From assembly GCA_002429385.1 (NCBI GenBank), contig DIZL01000019.1, positions 9,844-73,843 of the forward strand: a stretch of DNA of 64,000 bases, written 5' to 3'. The first letter of the stretch is position 1. Every line of letters starts with the position of its first letter. This DNA comes from Prolixibacteraceae bacterium UBA6029 (GTDB lineage: Bacteria > Bacteroidota > Bacteroidia > Bacteroidales > Prolixibacteraceae). Below, piece by piece: positions 1 to 8,855 of the stretch. The notes below the pieces were generated by a model. The model ran no database searches. It saw only the letters and a list, made by a program, of their open reading frames with translations, and was not told where the DNA came from. Position numbers and translations under genes: made by a program.

Positions 1-2560
1 ATGTTGAATTTGTTGCCCCGGCAATATCAGTCCATCCGGTTGACCCATCAGGACTTGATTGCCAGAGATAAGCAATCGAACCAGTTCCGTCGCTTAAGGT
101 CGAAGTCATGGTAACGGGAGTATTTCGACAAACAGAAGAAGGACCGGAAATACTTACGGTTGGATCGTCAACCAAAGTAATGACCTTTGGTGAAGTCGTA
201 AAACCTGATCCACACCCATCGGTTACGACACAATCATAACTATAGACACCAATTGTAGCCAGTGCCGGCGGATCATATCTATCTGCAATTTCCCCGGATA
301 TCGGAGTGCCATTCAACCTCCATTGATAGGAATATGGAGGTTTACCTCCGGTAATAGGTGTCGTAAAAGTAAGAAGAGCCGGATGATATCCCACACATAC
401 GTTTAATGGAGTGGTATTGTGCCCACCAGCTACTAAAACAGGATAAATGGAGAGTTGTACATTATTTGAAGTAGACGTTGCCACGCAAGAGTTAGTAACT
501 TTTACATTATACCAGTCAACATCCGAAATTGAAACAACAGGAATAGTAAACGTTGCACTTGTTGCGCCCGGAATAATGGTTCCATGTTTATTCCATTGGT
601 AAGATGGAGCAGGTATACCTGATGCATTTACACTAAAAGTAGCTGAAGCTCCATTACAGACGGTTTGATCTAATGGTTCTGAAATTATTATTGGAGCTTT
701 GTTTACAGTCAATGAAGCAGTATTGGATATGACCGTCCCACAGGTATTGGTTACAGCGACATCATAATTTCCTGCATCAGCGGCTAAAACTGACGGTATG
801 GTATAAGTCGCTGAGGTAGCCCCCGAAATATTGCCCCCTCCTTTTCTCCATTGGTAGGTAGGAGCAGGAATTCCTGTTCCGGTTATATTAAATGAAACTG
901 CAAGGCCGGAACAAATAGTTTGGTTTAAGGGATTTAAAGTAATCGATGGCGCTATATTAACGGTTAATGCGGTACTGATATCATTTGTAGCGGCGCCAAG
1001 ATTTGCATCACCTGCATAGGAATAGCTTATCATGTAAGGTGTGCCTGAAGGTGGAATTGAGGCTGTATTGAAATTAATGGTAAATCTTCCGGCACCTCCG
1101 GAAATAGGTGCATTTTGCGTTACTCCGTTGATTGTAACTCCAACGGTTTCTCCATCTGTAGGATATACAGATCCCGGCGCACTGACAATGCCACCCAGTG
1201 TCACAGATGATGTACCAAAACATATACTCTGACTGGCTGTTAACCCTGAAAAAATAGCTGCAGACAATAGTACTGTCAAATATCCTGTTCCTGAAAAGTA
1301 AGTGTCATTCTGGTTTGTAGCAGTCGATGCTTTTGATCCCCAGCTTCCTGATGATTGCTGAACCCCTTCCAGTAAAAGAGCATTCGCGCTGTTTGCATTA
1401 CCGGTAAGATTTGCCTTTGAAGAGTCACTTATATACAGATCTTCTGCAATTGTTACCTCGAACCCACCATCATCAAAAACACTGTTTGCGGTAACATCTC
1501 CGATTGTTAGTATTGATATTGCCGATGCACCCAATTGTGTAACACCCGCAGAATTATTCACCTTAAGCACATGATAAGAGTAACCACCAACCATTTGGGC
1601 AGAAGACCCATTACAGTTTACAGTTCCCGTTGAAGCTGTAATTGTTCCGCCAGATGAAAGAGACCCACCAATATTAAGAGTTCCCGCATCCCAAAAAGTC
1701 AATCTTGCCTGAGCAGGTGTGCCGGAAAAAGAAATTGCCCCTGAGACATTGATTGTACCTGTATGAACTGAAAGCATACAGTAATGAGTATAAGTATCGC
1801 CTCCGTGAATAGTAATACTCGCTGCACTTAATGAGCAATTGTTTACCGCAATAGTACTGTTTCCAGAATTTTGTACATTCATTGTAATAACGCCGGTAAT
1901 CACAAGAGTACCTGCGTCTTTTATCGTTAATCCATTGTTGTAAATAGTATTTGTACGCATTGTTAAACTGGCAGCGACTGCCCCTGCATTATCTATGGTA
2001 ACAAATACTCCACTATCGATTATAACATCATCTACTGATAGTGGTACCGATCCACCACCCCAGATTGAAGTGTCATTCCAATTACCTGTAAGAATTGCAG
2101 TTCGGGTTGCAGCCTTAACATTTCCAATAAAAGCCAGCAGCAGAATAATACAAACAAAGAATGTGGAGTTCCTTAGAAATCGGAGCAGGCATAAGGAAAG
2201 CCACGCCGATCCACTTGTATTGTTTTGTTTTTGAATTTGAAATAAAGAAAGAACACCTGACTTTAATCCCCGGATTTCAAGTTTGCCTCTCTTGGATTTG
2301 CAGTAGGAAAGAGTTGGATTGGAAGCCTGCAGGAAAAAATCAGGTGTTTCTGTGTCTATGGGGGCATAGCGCCCTGATGCCGATGCCTGGTGTAATCCGA
2401 GGATCGGCAATCTTGTTTTGAAGAAGTTTAAGAAAGTTGCACTACAAGAGGCCAATCGGACAGGTCCATTATTTCGCGGACAAGGATGGGTTTTTACCCA
2501 TGCAGCCGCAGAAATAACAAGGCGTATTAAACCAGCTATTTTCTTGCATACGAATGACAT
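1..2560 (-). CDS. Large secreted Ig-repeat adhesin-like protein, C-terminus off the left edge
   Basis: One reading frame is open from an ATG at 2560 through base 1 without a stop, so at least 853 residues are encoded and the end is missing. A secretory signal lies about residues 130-155 (hydrophobic run FFVCIILLLAFIGNVKA). It is followed by a Gly/Thr/Asn-rich beta-helix-like part containing WNDTSIWGGG. Then come at least two Ig-like modules of about 85 residues sharing the pattern PxxQT(I/V)C...G(I/V)PAP(S/T)YQW and ending in V(T/A)N(T/S)C, and a further PYSYQW module. This is the look of a type IX-secreted surface protein or adhesin; no function can be assigned. The start is uncertain: about 130 residues of coherent open frame precede the signal peptide, and no in-frame ATG, GTG or TTG sits next to it. 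Confidence 0.7.
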   Translation of the reverse strand, partial: MSFVCKKIAGLIRLVISAAAWVKTHPCPRNNGPVRLASCSATFLNFFKTRLPILGLHQASASGRYAPIDTETPDFFLQASNPTLSYCKSKRGKLEIRGLKSGVLSLFQIQKQNNTSGSAWLSLCLLRFLRNSTFFVCIILLLAFIGNVKAATRTAILTGNWNDTSIWGGGSVPLSVDDVIIDSGVFVTIDNAGAVAASLTMRTNTIYNNGLTIKDAGTLVITGVITMNVQNSGNSTIAVNNCSLSAASITIHGGDTYTHYCMLSVHTGTINVSGAISFSGTPAQARLTFWDAGTLNIGGSLSSGGTITASTGTVNCNGSSAQMVGGYSYHVLKVNNSAGVTQLGASAISILTIGDVTANSVFDDGGFEVTIAEDLYISDSSKANLTGNANSANALLLEGVQQSSGSWGSKASTATNQNDTYFSGTGYLTVLLSAAIFSGLTASQSICFGTSSVTLGGIVSAPGSVYPTDGETVGVTINGVTQNAPISGGAGRFTINFNTASIPPSGTPYMISYSYAGDANLGAATNDISTALTVNIAPSITLNPLNQTICSGLAVSFNITGTGIPAPTYQWRKGGGNISGATSATYTIPSVLAADAGNYDVAVTNTCGTVISNTASLTVNKAPIIISEPLDQTVCNGASATFSVNASGIPAPSYQWNKHGTIIPGATSATFTIPVVSISDVDWYNVKVTNSCVATSTSNNVQLSIYPVLVAGGHNTTPLNVCVGYHPALLTFTTPITGGKPPYSYQWRLNGTPISGEIADRYDPPALATIGVYSYDCVVTDGCGSGFTTSPKVITLVDDPTVSISGPSSVCRNTPVTMTSTLSDGTGSIAYLWQSSPDGSTGWTDIAGATNST

Positions 2561-3741
2561 ATGTTTTGCAAATCCAATGAATCCGTGTTCGTATTCCAGG
2601 CATCCAGCCAAATACACATCACCCAACTGCCTGGAAACAGAAAGTATTTTTCAAATCTGACATCCATCCAAAGCTCTTCCATCCAGCTTATCGGAAGGTA
2701 TTTCCCAACCGCATTGATTTCCACACCGGCGAATCTTGTCGGTACAGTTTGGTGTAATTAGGTTAATTAATTGAAGCTCAGGCTTCAAAAATCCGATAGA
2801 GTAGAATGCTAATTTCGCTGTTACCGGCCTCATCAAAAACCGCTGTAGGGTCGACATCAGAATATCAGACTACTGATTGCATAACACAGGGAAAAAGAAA
2901 ATCTGACTTAGCGTTTTCCCGACAGGGGTTGAACTGACGGTAATCAAGCACCGGATTGAACTTATTCTTTTGTATGCTGTACACCCCTCTCAAAGTAGTT
3001 TTTGTGCGATCCGTTTATAACCCCGGAGAAGACTACTGCTTTTTCTGACATCCATTCTTTGTTCCTTTCGGAATACCTTTTCACTCTTTAAATTTCATCC
3101 AATCAATGAGGTCAGGACTATTTAAAGAATCAATCTCATCTTAAAGTTATGAGTAATAAAACCGCAATTCAATGGGTAATTTCCGACATGTAGGAGCATC
3201 TGTCAGGAATATATATTTTAAAAAGTTATCAGAAACTACACCACCTTTTGACCGCACTAAGGAATGAGATGGGAACGAGATGGGAACGCTCTTTGATATT
3301 TGATTATTAGTTGTAAATTTTCGGTAAGACTTTTGTAAGTTTACTTACAGAAACCTTACAGAAACCATACTCAAAACATACAGAAACCAAAGCGCGTTCC
3401 TTGAGCATTAGGTATCCGTTCTACCAAAAATATAAACTTCAGGAACTCCGGGATTTTTCGAATGAAGACACTGAAGCTGGAATGTAATGCAAGGGGTAAA
3501 CCGGTTCTTCAAACCCAGGAAGATTCGGGGGAGGGATGATTCTAAAACGGGGTATTTTGCAGGCAGGCAAGGTGCCGCGGCAGTGAATAAAAAACAGGGG
3601 GACCAAAACTAAAATATTAACAATAAATCTGTAATTTGTACCGGATTTTCAGGTCATCGCCTGATTATCCAAATCAGGAGATAAGAATACGTGATCTTCA
3701 GCAGTCAATCGGTCTAAACCTAAACTAAAAACAGATAAACC
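2561..3741. other. Intergenic region, mostly without recognisable genes
   Basis: About 1.2 kb lies between the divergent adhesin-like gene and the GH109-like gene. Short open frames occur on both strands but none has a convincing start or family. On the minus strand near 2540-2760 a frame reads VRFEKYFLFPGSW and IWLDAWNTNTD, which faintly recalls the end of a TonB-dependent receptor, so it may be a decayed gene; this is a weak impression. A long imperfect hairpin at 3283-3400 is described separately. I see no clear terminator or promoter. Confidence 0.5.
3283..3400. repeat. Long imperfect intergenic hairpin with tandem-repeat arms
   Basis: GGAACGC at 3283 pairs with GCGTTCC at 3394-3400, and the arms can be followed with mismatches for about 58 bp to a centre near 3341 (TTTTGTAAGT / ACTTACAGAAA). 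The right arm is made of repeats of ACAGAAACC, each preceded by TT or AT. Just outside the left end, GATGGGAACG is repeated twice. The structure resembles the other tandem-arm hairpins in this window at 8.9, 30.4, 48.8 and 53.3 kb. Confidence 0.6.
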
Positions 3742-5181
3742 ATGGCATCAAACAGAAGGGATTTTCTACGGAACACCATCCTTGGCACCGGAATGCTGGC
3801 CACTGGACTTACCGGTCATGCGGCATCGCTGAGCAGCGAAACCGGATCAGCAAAGAGTGACCGGTCATCGAAACAGCGGTTCAATATGAGTGGTTACGCC
3901 GCACCCAAACTGGATAAAGTACGCATTGGATTCGTCGGACTGGGTCAACGCGGCCCGGGGGCTGTTGAACGCATGTCGTACATCGAGGGGGTTGAAATTG
4001 TCGGACTGTGCGATCAATACGAAGACCGTGTTGAGAAGATGCAGCAATTACTCGAGAAGCAGGGACTGCCAAGGGCAAAGAATTATTCGGGAAGCAAGGA
4101 TGCCTGGAAGCAGATGTGCGAAAACCCGGATATTGACCTGATCTATATTACCACGCCCTGGTCGCTGCATACCCCGATTGCCGTTTATGCCATGGAACAC
4201 GGTAAGCACGCAGCCACAGAAGTGCCTGCGGCTAAAACCATCGACGAATGCTGGCAGCTGGTCGAAACATCGGAACGGACCCGGAAGCATTGCATGATGC
4301 TCGAGAACTGTTGCTACGATTTCTTTGAATTGCTAACATTAAATATGGCCCGGCAGGGATTCTTCGGCGAAATTATTCATGGCGAAGGGGCTTACCTGCA
4401 CGACCTGAGAGAACTGAATTTCAGCAAGACAGGCTATGCCGAGATGTGGCGGCTGAAGGAAAACCAGCGCCGGAACGGAAACCTGTACCCTACTCACGGG
4501 TTGGGACCCATTTGCCAGGTGATGAACATCAATCGGGGCGACCGGATGGAGTACCTCAACTCGATGTCGTCCAATGATTTCCTGATGGGAAAGATGGCTG
4601 CCGAACTGGCCGCAAAAGACAGCTTCTTCAGTGAATTCAAAACGGACCATTACCGGGGAAATACGAACACCACCAATGTCCGCACCGTAAAGGGGCGTAC
4701 CATCATAATTCAGCATGATGTGACCAGTCCGAGGCCTTACTCGCGTATTCACCTGGTAAGCGGAACCAAAGGAATAGCCAGCAAATATCCTGAACCTGCC
4801 CGTATTGCCACCGCGCATGAATGGCTGAACGATGTGGAGATGAAACAGCTGGAAGAAAAATATACTCCTGAAATTGTGAACCGGATTGGCGAGATGGCCA
4901 AGAAAATAGGCGGTCACGGGGGGATGGATTTCATGATGGATTGGCGCCTGATTGACTGTCTGCGCAACGGGCTTCCTTTGGATGAGGATGTTTACGACGC
5001 AGCCCTGTGGAGTTCAATTGCCCCGCTCAGCGAGAAATCAGTAGCCAACCGTTCCAATTCGGTGGATGTGCCCGACTTTACCAACGGCGCCTGGCAGACC
5101 AATACACCGGTTGAACTAACATTGAAAGGTGGCGGTACGACCGGAGTCAAAGAATCAAAAAAGGCTGACACAGTCAAGTAA
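3742..5181 (+). CDS. GH109-like Gfo/Idh/MocA family glycosidase, Tat-exported
   Basis: 479 residues. The N-terminus has a twin-arginine signal (NRRDFLRN at residues 4-11, then a hydrophobic stretch to about 30). A dinucleotide-binding Rossmann fold starts at residue 62 with IGFVGLGQRG. EVPAAKT near 160 and NLYPTHGLGP near 250 are the Gfo/Idh/MocA features I associate with GH109, whose members use tightly bound NAD+ to hydrolyse alpha-N-acetylgalactosaminides. Export folded by Tat fits a cofactor-containing enzyme. It probably trims GalNAc from host or biofilm glycans in the periplasm. The gene stands alone; the next gene is convergent. An alternative is another periplasmic Gfo/Idh/MocA oxidoreductase; the substrate is inferred from family only. 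Confidence 0.85.
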   Translation: MASNRRDFLRNTILGTGMLATGLTGHAASLSSETGSAKSDRSSKQRFNMSGYAAPKLDKVRIGFVGLGQRGPGAVERMSYIEGVEIVGLCDQYEDRVEKMQQLLEKQGLPRAKNYSGSKDAWKQMCENPDIDLIYITTPWSLHTPIAVYAMEHGKHAATEVPAAKTIDECWQLVETSERTRKHCMMLENCCYDFFELLTLNMARQGFFGEIIHGEGAYLHDLRELNFSKTGYAEMWRLKENQRRNGNLYPTHGLGPICQVMNINRGDRMEYLNSMSSNDFLMGKMAAELAAKDSFFSEFKTDHYRGNTNTTNVRTVKGRTIIIQHDVTSPRPYSRIHLVSGTKGIASKYPEPARIATAHEWLNDVEMKQLEEKYTPEIVNRIGEMAKKIGGHGGMDFMMDWRLIDCLRNGLPLDEDVYDAALWSSIAPLSEKSVANRSNSVDVPDFTNGAWQTNTPVELTLKGGGTTGVKESKKADTVK

Positions 5182-5198
5182 CCTGATACATATTAAAA

Positions 5199-5231
5199 AA
5201 TCCTGACAGGTTTGTGAAACCTGTCAGGATT
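5199..5231 (-). terminator. Rho-independent terminator for the GIN-domain gene
   Basis: A perfect 15-bp stem (AATCCTGACAGGTTT / AAACCTGTCAGGATT) with a GTG loop sits between convergent genes. On the minus strand it is followed by a run of six T, so it terminates the gene ending at 5252. On the plus strand the T tract is poor, but it may also stop read-through from the GH109-like gene. Confidence 0.85.
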
Positions 5232-5251
5232 AAATTGTTGATTATACTCCT

Positions 5252-5962
5252 CTAATTCGCATTCTTAACCTTACCCGATCCGGCGATGGACTGGTCGATC
5301 AACGGTTTGCCCTTGTAGGTTACATTTCCGGAGCCGGCCAGACGGATATACAGATTCTTATTGGCCCCGATGCTTACATTCCCCGAACCTGACACCTTAG
5401 CAGTCACATCGTCGGAGCTGTAGTCCAATGCTTTCAGGTTACCACTGCCCAAAATAGCGATACTCAAATCCTGAGCGGCGGTTTTCCCGGCCAATACAAT
5501 GTCACCTGAACCGGAAATAGCAGCTTTCACCCGTTCTGCAGCCAGGTCAGAAAAGCGGATATTCCCGCTACCGCTAATGACCATATCCAGGATCTTGGTT
5601 TTGATGTGATCTTCAGCAATAATATCTCCCGAGCCTGATATCCCCAAGCCCTTAATTTCGGGAACGGTGATGTTGATGGTTATTTCGCCGGGTTGAAAGG
5701 TTTTCCAGAAAAAGTCTTTCGTAGGAAAGCGGATAATCAATTTCCCGTCTTTCACCTCAGTAATGAGTTCGTCGAGAGTAGAAGGTTTGGCAATGACTTC
5801 GACGCTTTGTTTGTCGCCCTGTTCGAGGTGAACTTTCGCGGCAATGCGTAACGAAATTTCGGTAAATGCCTCCAGCTTACGTGTCTGGTCATCGGCCTGA
5901 ACATGAAAGGCTGTGAATACCAGTGCCAATAGGATAAATGATGTTGCAAATCTAGTTTTCAT
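5252..5962 (-). CDS. Exported head-GIN (DUF2807) domain protein
   Basis: 236 residues with a cleavable signal peptide (residues 1-23, ending VQA-D). The rest carries the regularly spaced SGSG(D/N) turns typical of the GIN/DUF2807 beta-solenoid: ISGSGDI, ISGSGNI, ISGSGDI, ILGSGNL, VSGSGNV, LAGSGNV and IAGSGKV. Such proteins are common in Bacteroidota envelopes and are thought to be surface or periplasmic structural or adhesive proteins; no enzyme activity is known. It is transcribed alone and ends at a strong hairpin. The family call is firm, the role is unknown. Confidence 0.9.
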   Translation of the reverse strand: MKTRFATSFILLALVFTAFHVQADDQTRKLEAFTEISLRIAAKVHLEQGDKQSVEVIAKPSTLDELITEVKDGKLIIRFPTKDFFWKTFQPGEITINITVPEIKGLGISGSGDIIAEDHIKTKILDMVISGSGNIRFSDLAAERVKAAISGSGDIVLAGKTAAQDLSIAILGSGNLKALDYSSDDVTAKVSGSGNVSIGANKNLYIRLAGSGNVTYKGKPLIDQSIAGSGKVKNAN

Positions 5963-6111
5963 ATTTCTGTACTTTAATGATTAATTGGATCTTGCACTTA
6001 AACGTAAATTAAGACGTCAAATTATTCAGGAAGTTACAAAGGAGGGGGAAAATATTTTACAGGTTTTGAAATTTACCGGTACCGATTCAATTCAATTCAT
6101 TAAACATTGCC

Positions 6112-6651
6112 CTACTCTTCATCCAGGTCGAACAGTCCATCGGGGATGCGAAGCTCGATCTCGCGACGGTCTTCATCGAAGCGCAGTATAAAATCTTCAT
6201 TGATCGGGACCAGGGCTTCTTTTCCCCGATATTCAACCGACAGCAGGAGGTTTCCGGAGAAATCCTTTACATCGGTAATCTCGCCGATCAGCCCAAGGGT
6301 CTCATCGAACAATTGATAGCCGATCAGTGCATTCGGACTCAGTTCATCCTCGAACTCAACGACGTCCTCTTGCTTCACAAATACGGACAAGCCACACAGA
6401 TCCTTGGCTTTTTTATCGGAGTCGACCCATTCGAGCTGTGTGATGACCGTTTCGCCGGATTTAAAGCGTAATCCTTCTTCGGAAATAAAATAGGGAACGA
6501 GCAGATTGTCGATTTCCATGAACAGGGTCGGATATTCCTCAAGGGTTTCGCAATATTCAGGATCGAACCGGATGACCAGCTCCCCATGAATGCCATGAGG
6601 CTTCTGAACATAGCCGACCTTGATGCAATCAATTTTAGGTATTGTTTCCAT
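6112..6651 (-). CDS. rimM: Ribosome maturation factor RimM
   Basis: 179 residues. The N-terminal RimM domain opens with GYVQKPHGIHGELVI (about residues 13-27), the family hallmark. The C-terminal half (about 95-175) is the PRC-barrel with the pattern GLIGEITDV and ALVPINEDFI. RimM binds S19 and assists 30S head assembly. It follows rpsP in the same direction after 148 bp, the usual rpsP-rimM order; trmD and rplS are not adjacent here. The spacer holds a hairpin repeat (6723-6786). Confidence 0.95.
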   Translation of the reverse strand: METIPKIDCIKVGYVQKPHGIHGELVIRFDPEYCETLEEYPTLFMEIDNLLVPYFISEEGLRFKSGETVITQLEWVDSDKKAKDLCGLSVFVKQEDVVEFEDELSPNALIGYQLFDETLGLIGEITDVKDFSGNLLLSVEYRGKEALVPINEDFILRFDEDRREIELRIPDGLFDLDEE

Positions 6652-6722
6652 GGTAGTAAAAATAGAAAAAAGCGACAGATTTCTCTATCGCTTTTATGGG
6701 TTGTCTGTTTTAAATTGTTCCA

Positions 6723-6786
6723 GTCATGCCGAACTTGTTTCGGCACCCCCTCCTATTGGGGGATCCTGAACCAAGTTCAGGATGAC
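6723..6786. repeat. REP-like palindromic intergenic repeat between rpsP and rimM
   Basis: The element begins GTCATGCCGAAC and ends GTTCAGGATGAC, so its tips are inverted (GTCAT/ATGAC). Inside are two small hairpins, TGCCGAA-cttgt-TTCGGCA and TCCTGAA-ccaag-TTCAGGA, flanking a CCCCCTCCTATTGGGGG hairpin. This triple-hairpin design is typical of dispersed REP/MITE-like repeats seen in many bacterial genomes. I see only one copy here. Confidence 0.7.
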
Positions 6787-6799
6787 ACAGTGCTGATTC

Positions 6800-7369
6800 T
6801 TATCCTTCAGTTTCTTCAGTAGCAGCTTCTTCAGCCACTTCAGGAGCTTCGGCAACTTCTTCAGCAACAACAGGAGCAGGAGCAGAAGCGGCACGGGCAG
6901 CAGCGGCGGCGTCGGCATTGCGTTTTGCAATTGCTTTGGCACGTTCTGCATTCTTCTTGGCTTCCAGGTCAAACTGAGCCTTCTTTGATGTTTCAGAGTT
7001 TGTAACCAGACCATCTTTTTTAGCCTGAACCTTGTTTGCTTTTTCGGCCACCCAGGCTTCGAAGCGGGTTTCAGCTTCTTCAGCAGTGAAAGCGCCTTTG
7101 GCTACACCACCTAAAAGATGTTTTTTGTACATTACTCCCTTGTAAGATAAAATAGCTCTTACTGTATCGGTTGGTTGAGCACCATTTGCAAGCCATGTTA
7201 AAGCCTTGTCAAAATCGAGATCGATAGTAGCAGGATTTGTGTTTGGATTATAAGATCCAATCCGTTCAACGTTACTACCATCCCGTGGCGCCCTGCTATC
7301 AGCTATCACAATGTGATAGTAAGCAAACCTTTTGCGACCATGTCGCTGCAATCTGATTTTTGCTGGCAT
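6800..7369 (-). CDS. rpsP: 30S ribosomal protein S16 with long Ala/Glu-rich C-terminal tail
   Basis: 189 residues from the ATG at 7369 (MPAKIRLQRHGRKRFAYYHI); an upstream in-frame start at 7495 would add 42 residues that do not belong to S16. Residues 1-85 are the S16 fold. Residues 86-189 form an extension rich in Ala, Lys and Glu, ending in an acidic Val/Ala/Glu tail. Extended S16 proteins are usual in Bacteroidota, whereas other bacteria have about 80-90 residues. A good promoter precedes it (7416-7445), so it leads the rpsP-rimM transcript. Confidence 0.96.
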   Translation of the reverse strand: MPAKIRLQRHGRKRFAYYHIVIADSRAPRDGSNVERIGSYNPNTNPATIDLDFDKALTWLANGAQPTDTVRAILSYKGVMYKKHLLGGVAKGAFTAEEAETRFEAWVAEKANKVQAKKDGLVTNSETSKKAQFDLEAKKNAERAKAIAKRNADAAAAARAASAPAPVVAEEVAEAPEVAEEAATEETEG

Positions 7370-7415
7370 TTTGCTTAAGTTTAAATGATAAACAGTTATT
7401 AAAAAATTTGTGGCG

Positions 7416-7445
7416 CAAAGATAAAACTTTATCCTTGAAATCAAA
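7416..7445 (-). promoter_or_regulatory. Bacteroidota-type promoter of rpsP-rimM
   Basis: On the minus strand TTTG (7442-7445) is followed after 18 bp by TATCTTTG (7416-7423), matching the Bacteroidota TTTG / TAnnTTTG consensus. It lies about 47 bp before the S16 start codon. Confidence 0.75.
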
Positions 7446-7534
7446 ACCGATAATGAAAGTTTATCAATTATCGGAAAGTAAAGAATTAGGGGCATACAGG
7501 AACCAACGAATTGGAATGTTTAATCCGCCAGGAA

Positions 7535-7969
7535 TTACCAGAGTGCAGTTTTCTTCAGCGCTTCCCTGAGTACAGGATCTTTTTCAGCAGCTTCTCTCAG
7601 GCTTTTTATGATTCGTTCGGTCTTATTCTCAACCGGGGCAAGTGTGGTACGACGGTCATAAATGATAAAGCCTATCAACCCAAATATCGACATCAAGACC
7701 AACCCGAAGCCCCACCTGAAGTAACTGTCGAACTTATCATCAAGACGATCAATCTTTTTATTGACTTCATCGAACTTGTTATTGACTCCGGAGAATCTTG
7801 CATCAATATTTGATTTCAGATCATCGATCCGTTTATCCAATGCTTCAACTTTGGCTTCAACTCTGACCATGCGGTCACGGTCTGCCTGGGTATAGGGAAT
7901 GGTCTGTTCCTGTGCCTTAAGTACAAGAACGAATAGTAGAATTGCGATAAAAAGGAAAGCTCGTTTCAT
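7535..7969 (-). CDS. Small exported coiled-coil membrane protein, unknown function
   Basis: 144 residues from ATG 7969, chosen because it starts a signal peptide or anchor (MKRAFLFIAILLFVLVLKAQ). Residues about 30-85 are strongly heptad-patterned (VEAKVEALDKRIDDLK, VNKKIDRLDDKFD), predicting a coiled coil. A transmembrane helix follows near 92-110 (GFGLVLMSIFGLIGFIIY), then a charged C-terminal tail. The layout resembles small Bacteroidota inner-membrane proteins of unknown role. No partner gene is evident. Confidence 0.7.
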   Translation of the reverse strand: MKRAFLFIAILLFVLVLKAQEQTIPYTQADRDRMVRVEAKVEALDKRIDDLKSNIDARFSGVNNKFDEVNKKIDRLDDKFDSYFRWGFGLVLMSIFGLIGFIIYDRRTTLAPVENKTERIIKSLREAAEKDPVLREALKKTALW

Positions 7970-8030
7970 CACCTGAGAATTTATACGAAGGTACAAAAAA
8001 ATAAAGTGGGTCAAACAAATTGTAATCGCC

Positions 8031-8060
8031 TTTTAATCTATCGGCAAATAAATATCTTTG
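8031..8060 (+). promoter_or_regulatory. Putative promoter of the lipoprotein gene at 8134
   Basis: TTTT at 8031-8034 is followed after 18 bp by TATCTTTG at 8053-8060, a perfect -7 element of the Bacteroidota type. The start codon of the lipoprotein gene lies 73 bp further on. Confidence 0.6.
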
Positions 8061-8133
8061 TAACAGACAACCTTTCGGGTATCAACAGCGTCTAGTGATC
8101 ATGACAATTAATTTTTCATAAAAACATACAGCT

Positions 8134-8838
8134 ATGAAGCATTTCAGGATTTTTATTCTTTTACTGATTGCCGCTATTGCGGGATCGTGTAATAAGTCCG
8201 ACACTCAGGGCACCGGAGTTGGTGATGCAGTGATCGTTGCAAAAAAGATAGGTTCGAATACCGAATACGGCATTGCCCTTTATGCCTACACGTTCAGTTC
8301 TTTTAAGAGCGTAACCGCTGTCTCCGCCCTGAATCCGGGAAAAACATATACCCTGAAAGCCAATCAGGGCTATACCACCAATTTTTATTACCAGATTCCG
8401 GATGCTGATTTCACCACTACGGTACCTGAAGCAACAACTTTTACATTTTCGGCTACTTTTACGAATGGGGTAAGCAACAGTTTTCAGGATATATTGACCA
8501 ATAAGGCGCTACCGCTGCCTGTCTTTGAAAAGTGCCAGTATAATTCAACCACCTCATCGATTGATATCACCTGGACATTGCTTACCGATGCCGACAGTTA
8601 TGCCATCAATATATGGGACGGTACTACGCTGGTCTTTGGAAGCACCGAACTGATTAAAACAAAGAATTATTATACAATAGCAGGCTCGGGTAACGATTGG
8701 GCCAATGGCTTTACACCCCAGAACGGGAAAACCTACACGGTCAGATTGCTTGCCTTTCTTTATGAGCCCGGAGGAGATTCCTACAATATGCAGGCCACCT
8801 CAATGTCAGAGACACCAGTGGTTTGGGGAACGAACTAG
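8134..8838 (+). CDS. Putative lipoprotein with fibronectin-like fold, unknown function
   Basis: 234 residues. The lipobox IAGSC puts the lipidated cysteine at residue 19, so the protein is anchored in the inner or outer membrane. The mature part is Thr/Ser/Tyr-rich. Its C-terminal half (about 130-230) has the strand pattern of an Ig/fibronectin module (SIDITWTLLTDADSYAINIW). No catalytic motif is seen. It is monocistronic with its own promoter and is followed by a repeat-rich intergenic stretch. Confidence 0.7.
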   Translation: MKHFRIFILLLIAAIAGSCNKSDTQGTGVGDAVIVAKKIGSNTEYGIALYAYTFSSFKSVTAVSALNPGKTYTLKANQGYTTNFYYQIPDADFTTTVPEATTFTFSATFTNGVSNSFQDILTNKALPLPVFEKCQYNSTTSSIDITWTLLTDADSYAINIWDGTTLVFGSTELIKTKNYYTIAGSGNDWANGFTPQNGKTYTVRLLAFLYEPGGDSYNMQATSMSETPVVWGTN

Positions 8839-8855
8839 CAGGACTTGTTTCTAAT

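Noticed and set aside
2161..2660. Two plus-strand frames of 80-86 codons
   Set aside because: They lie antisense to the continuous adhesin-like frame, have no signal or domain, and share its codon structure only as shadows.
4339..4917. A 192-codon frame antisense to the GH109-like gene
   Set aside because: The plus strand encodes a clear enzyme with all motifs; the antisense frame is a by-product of its codon bias.
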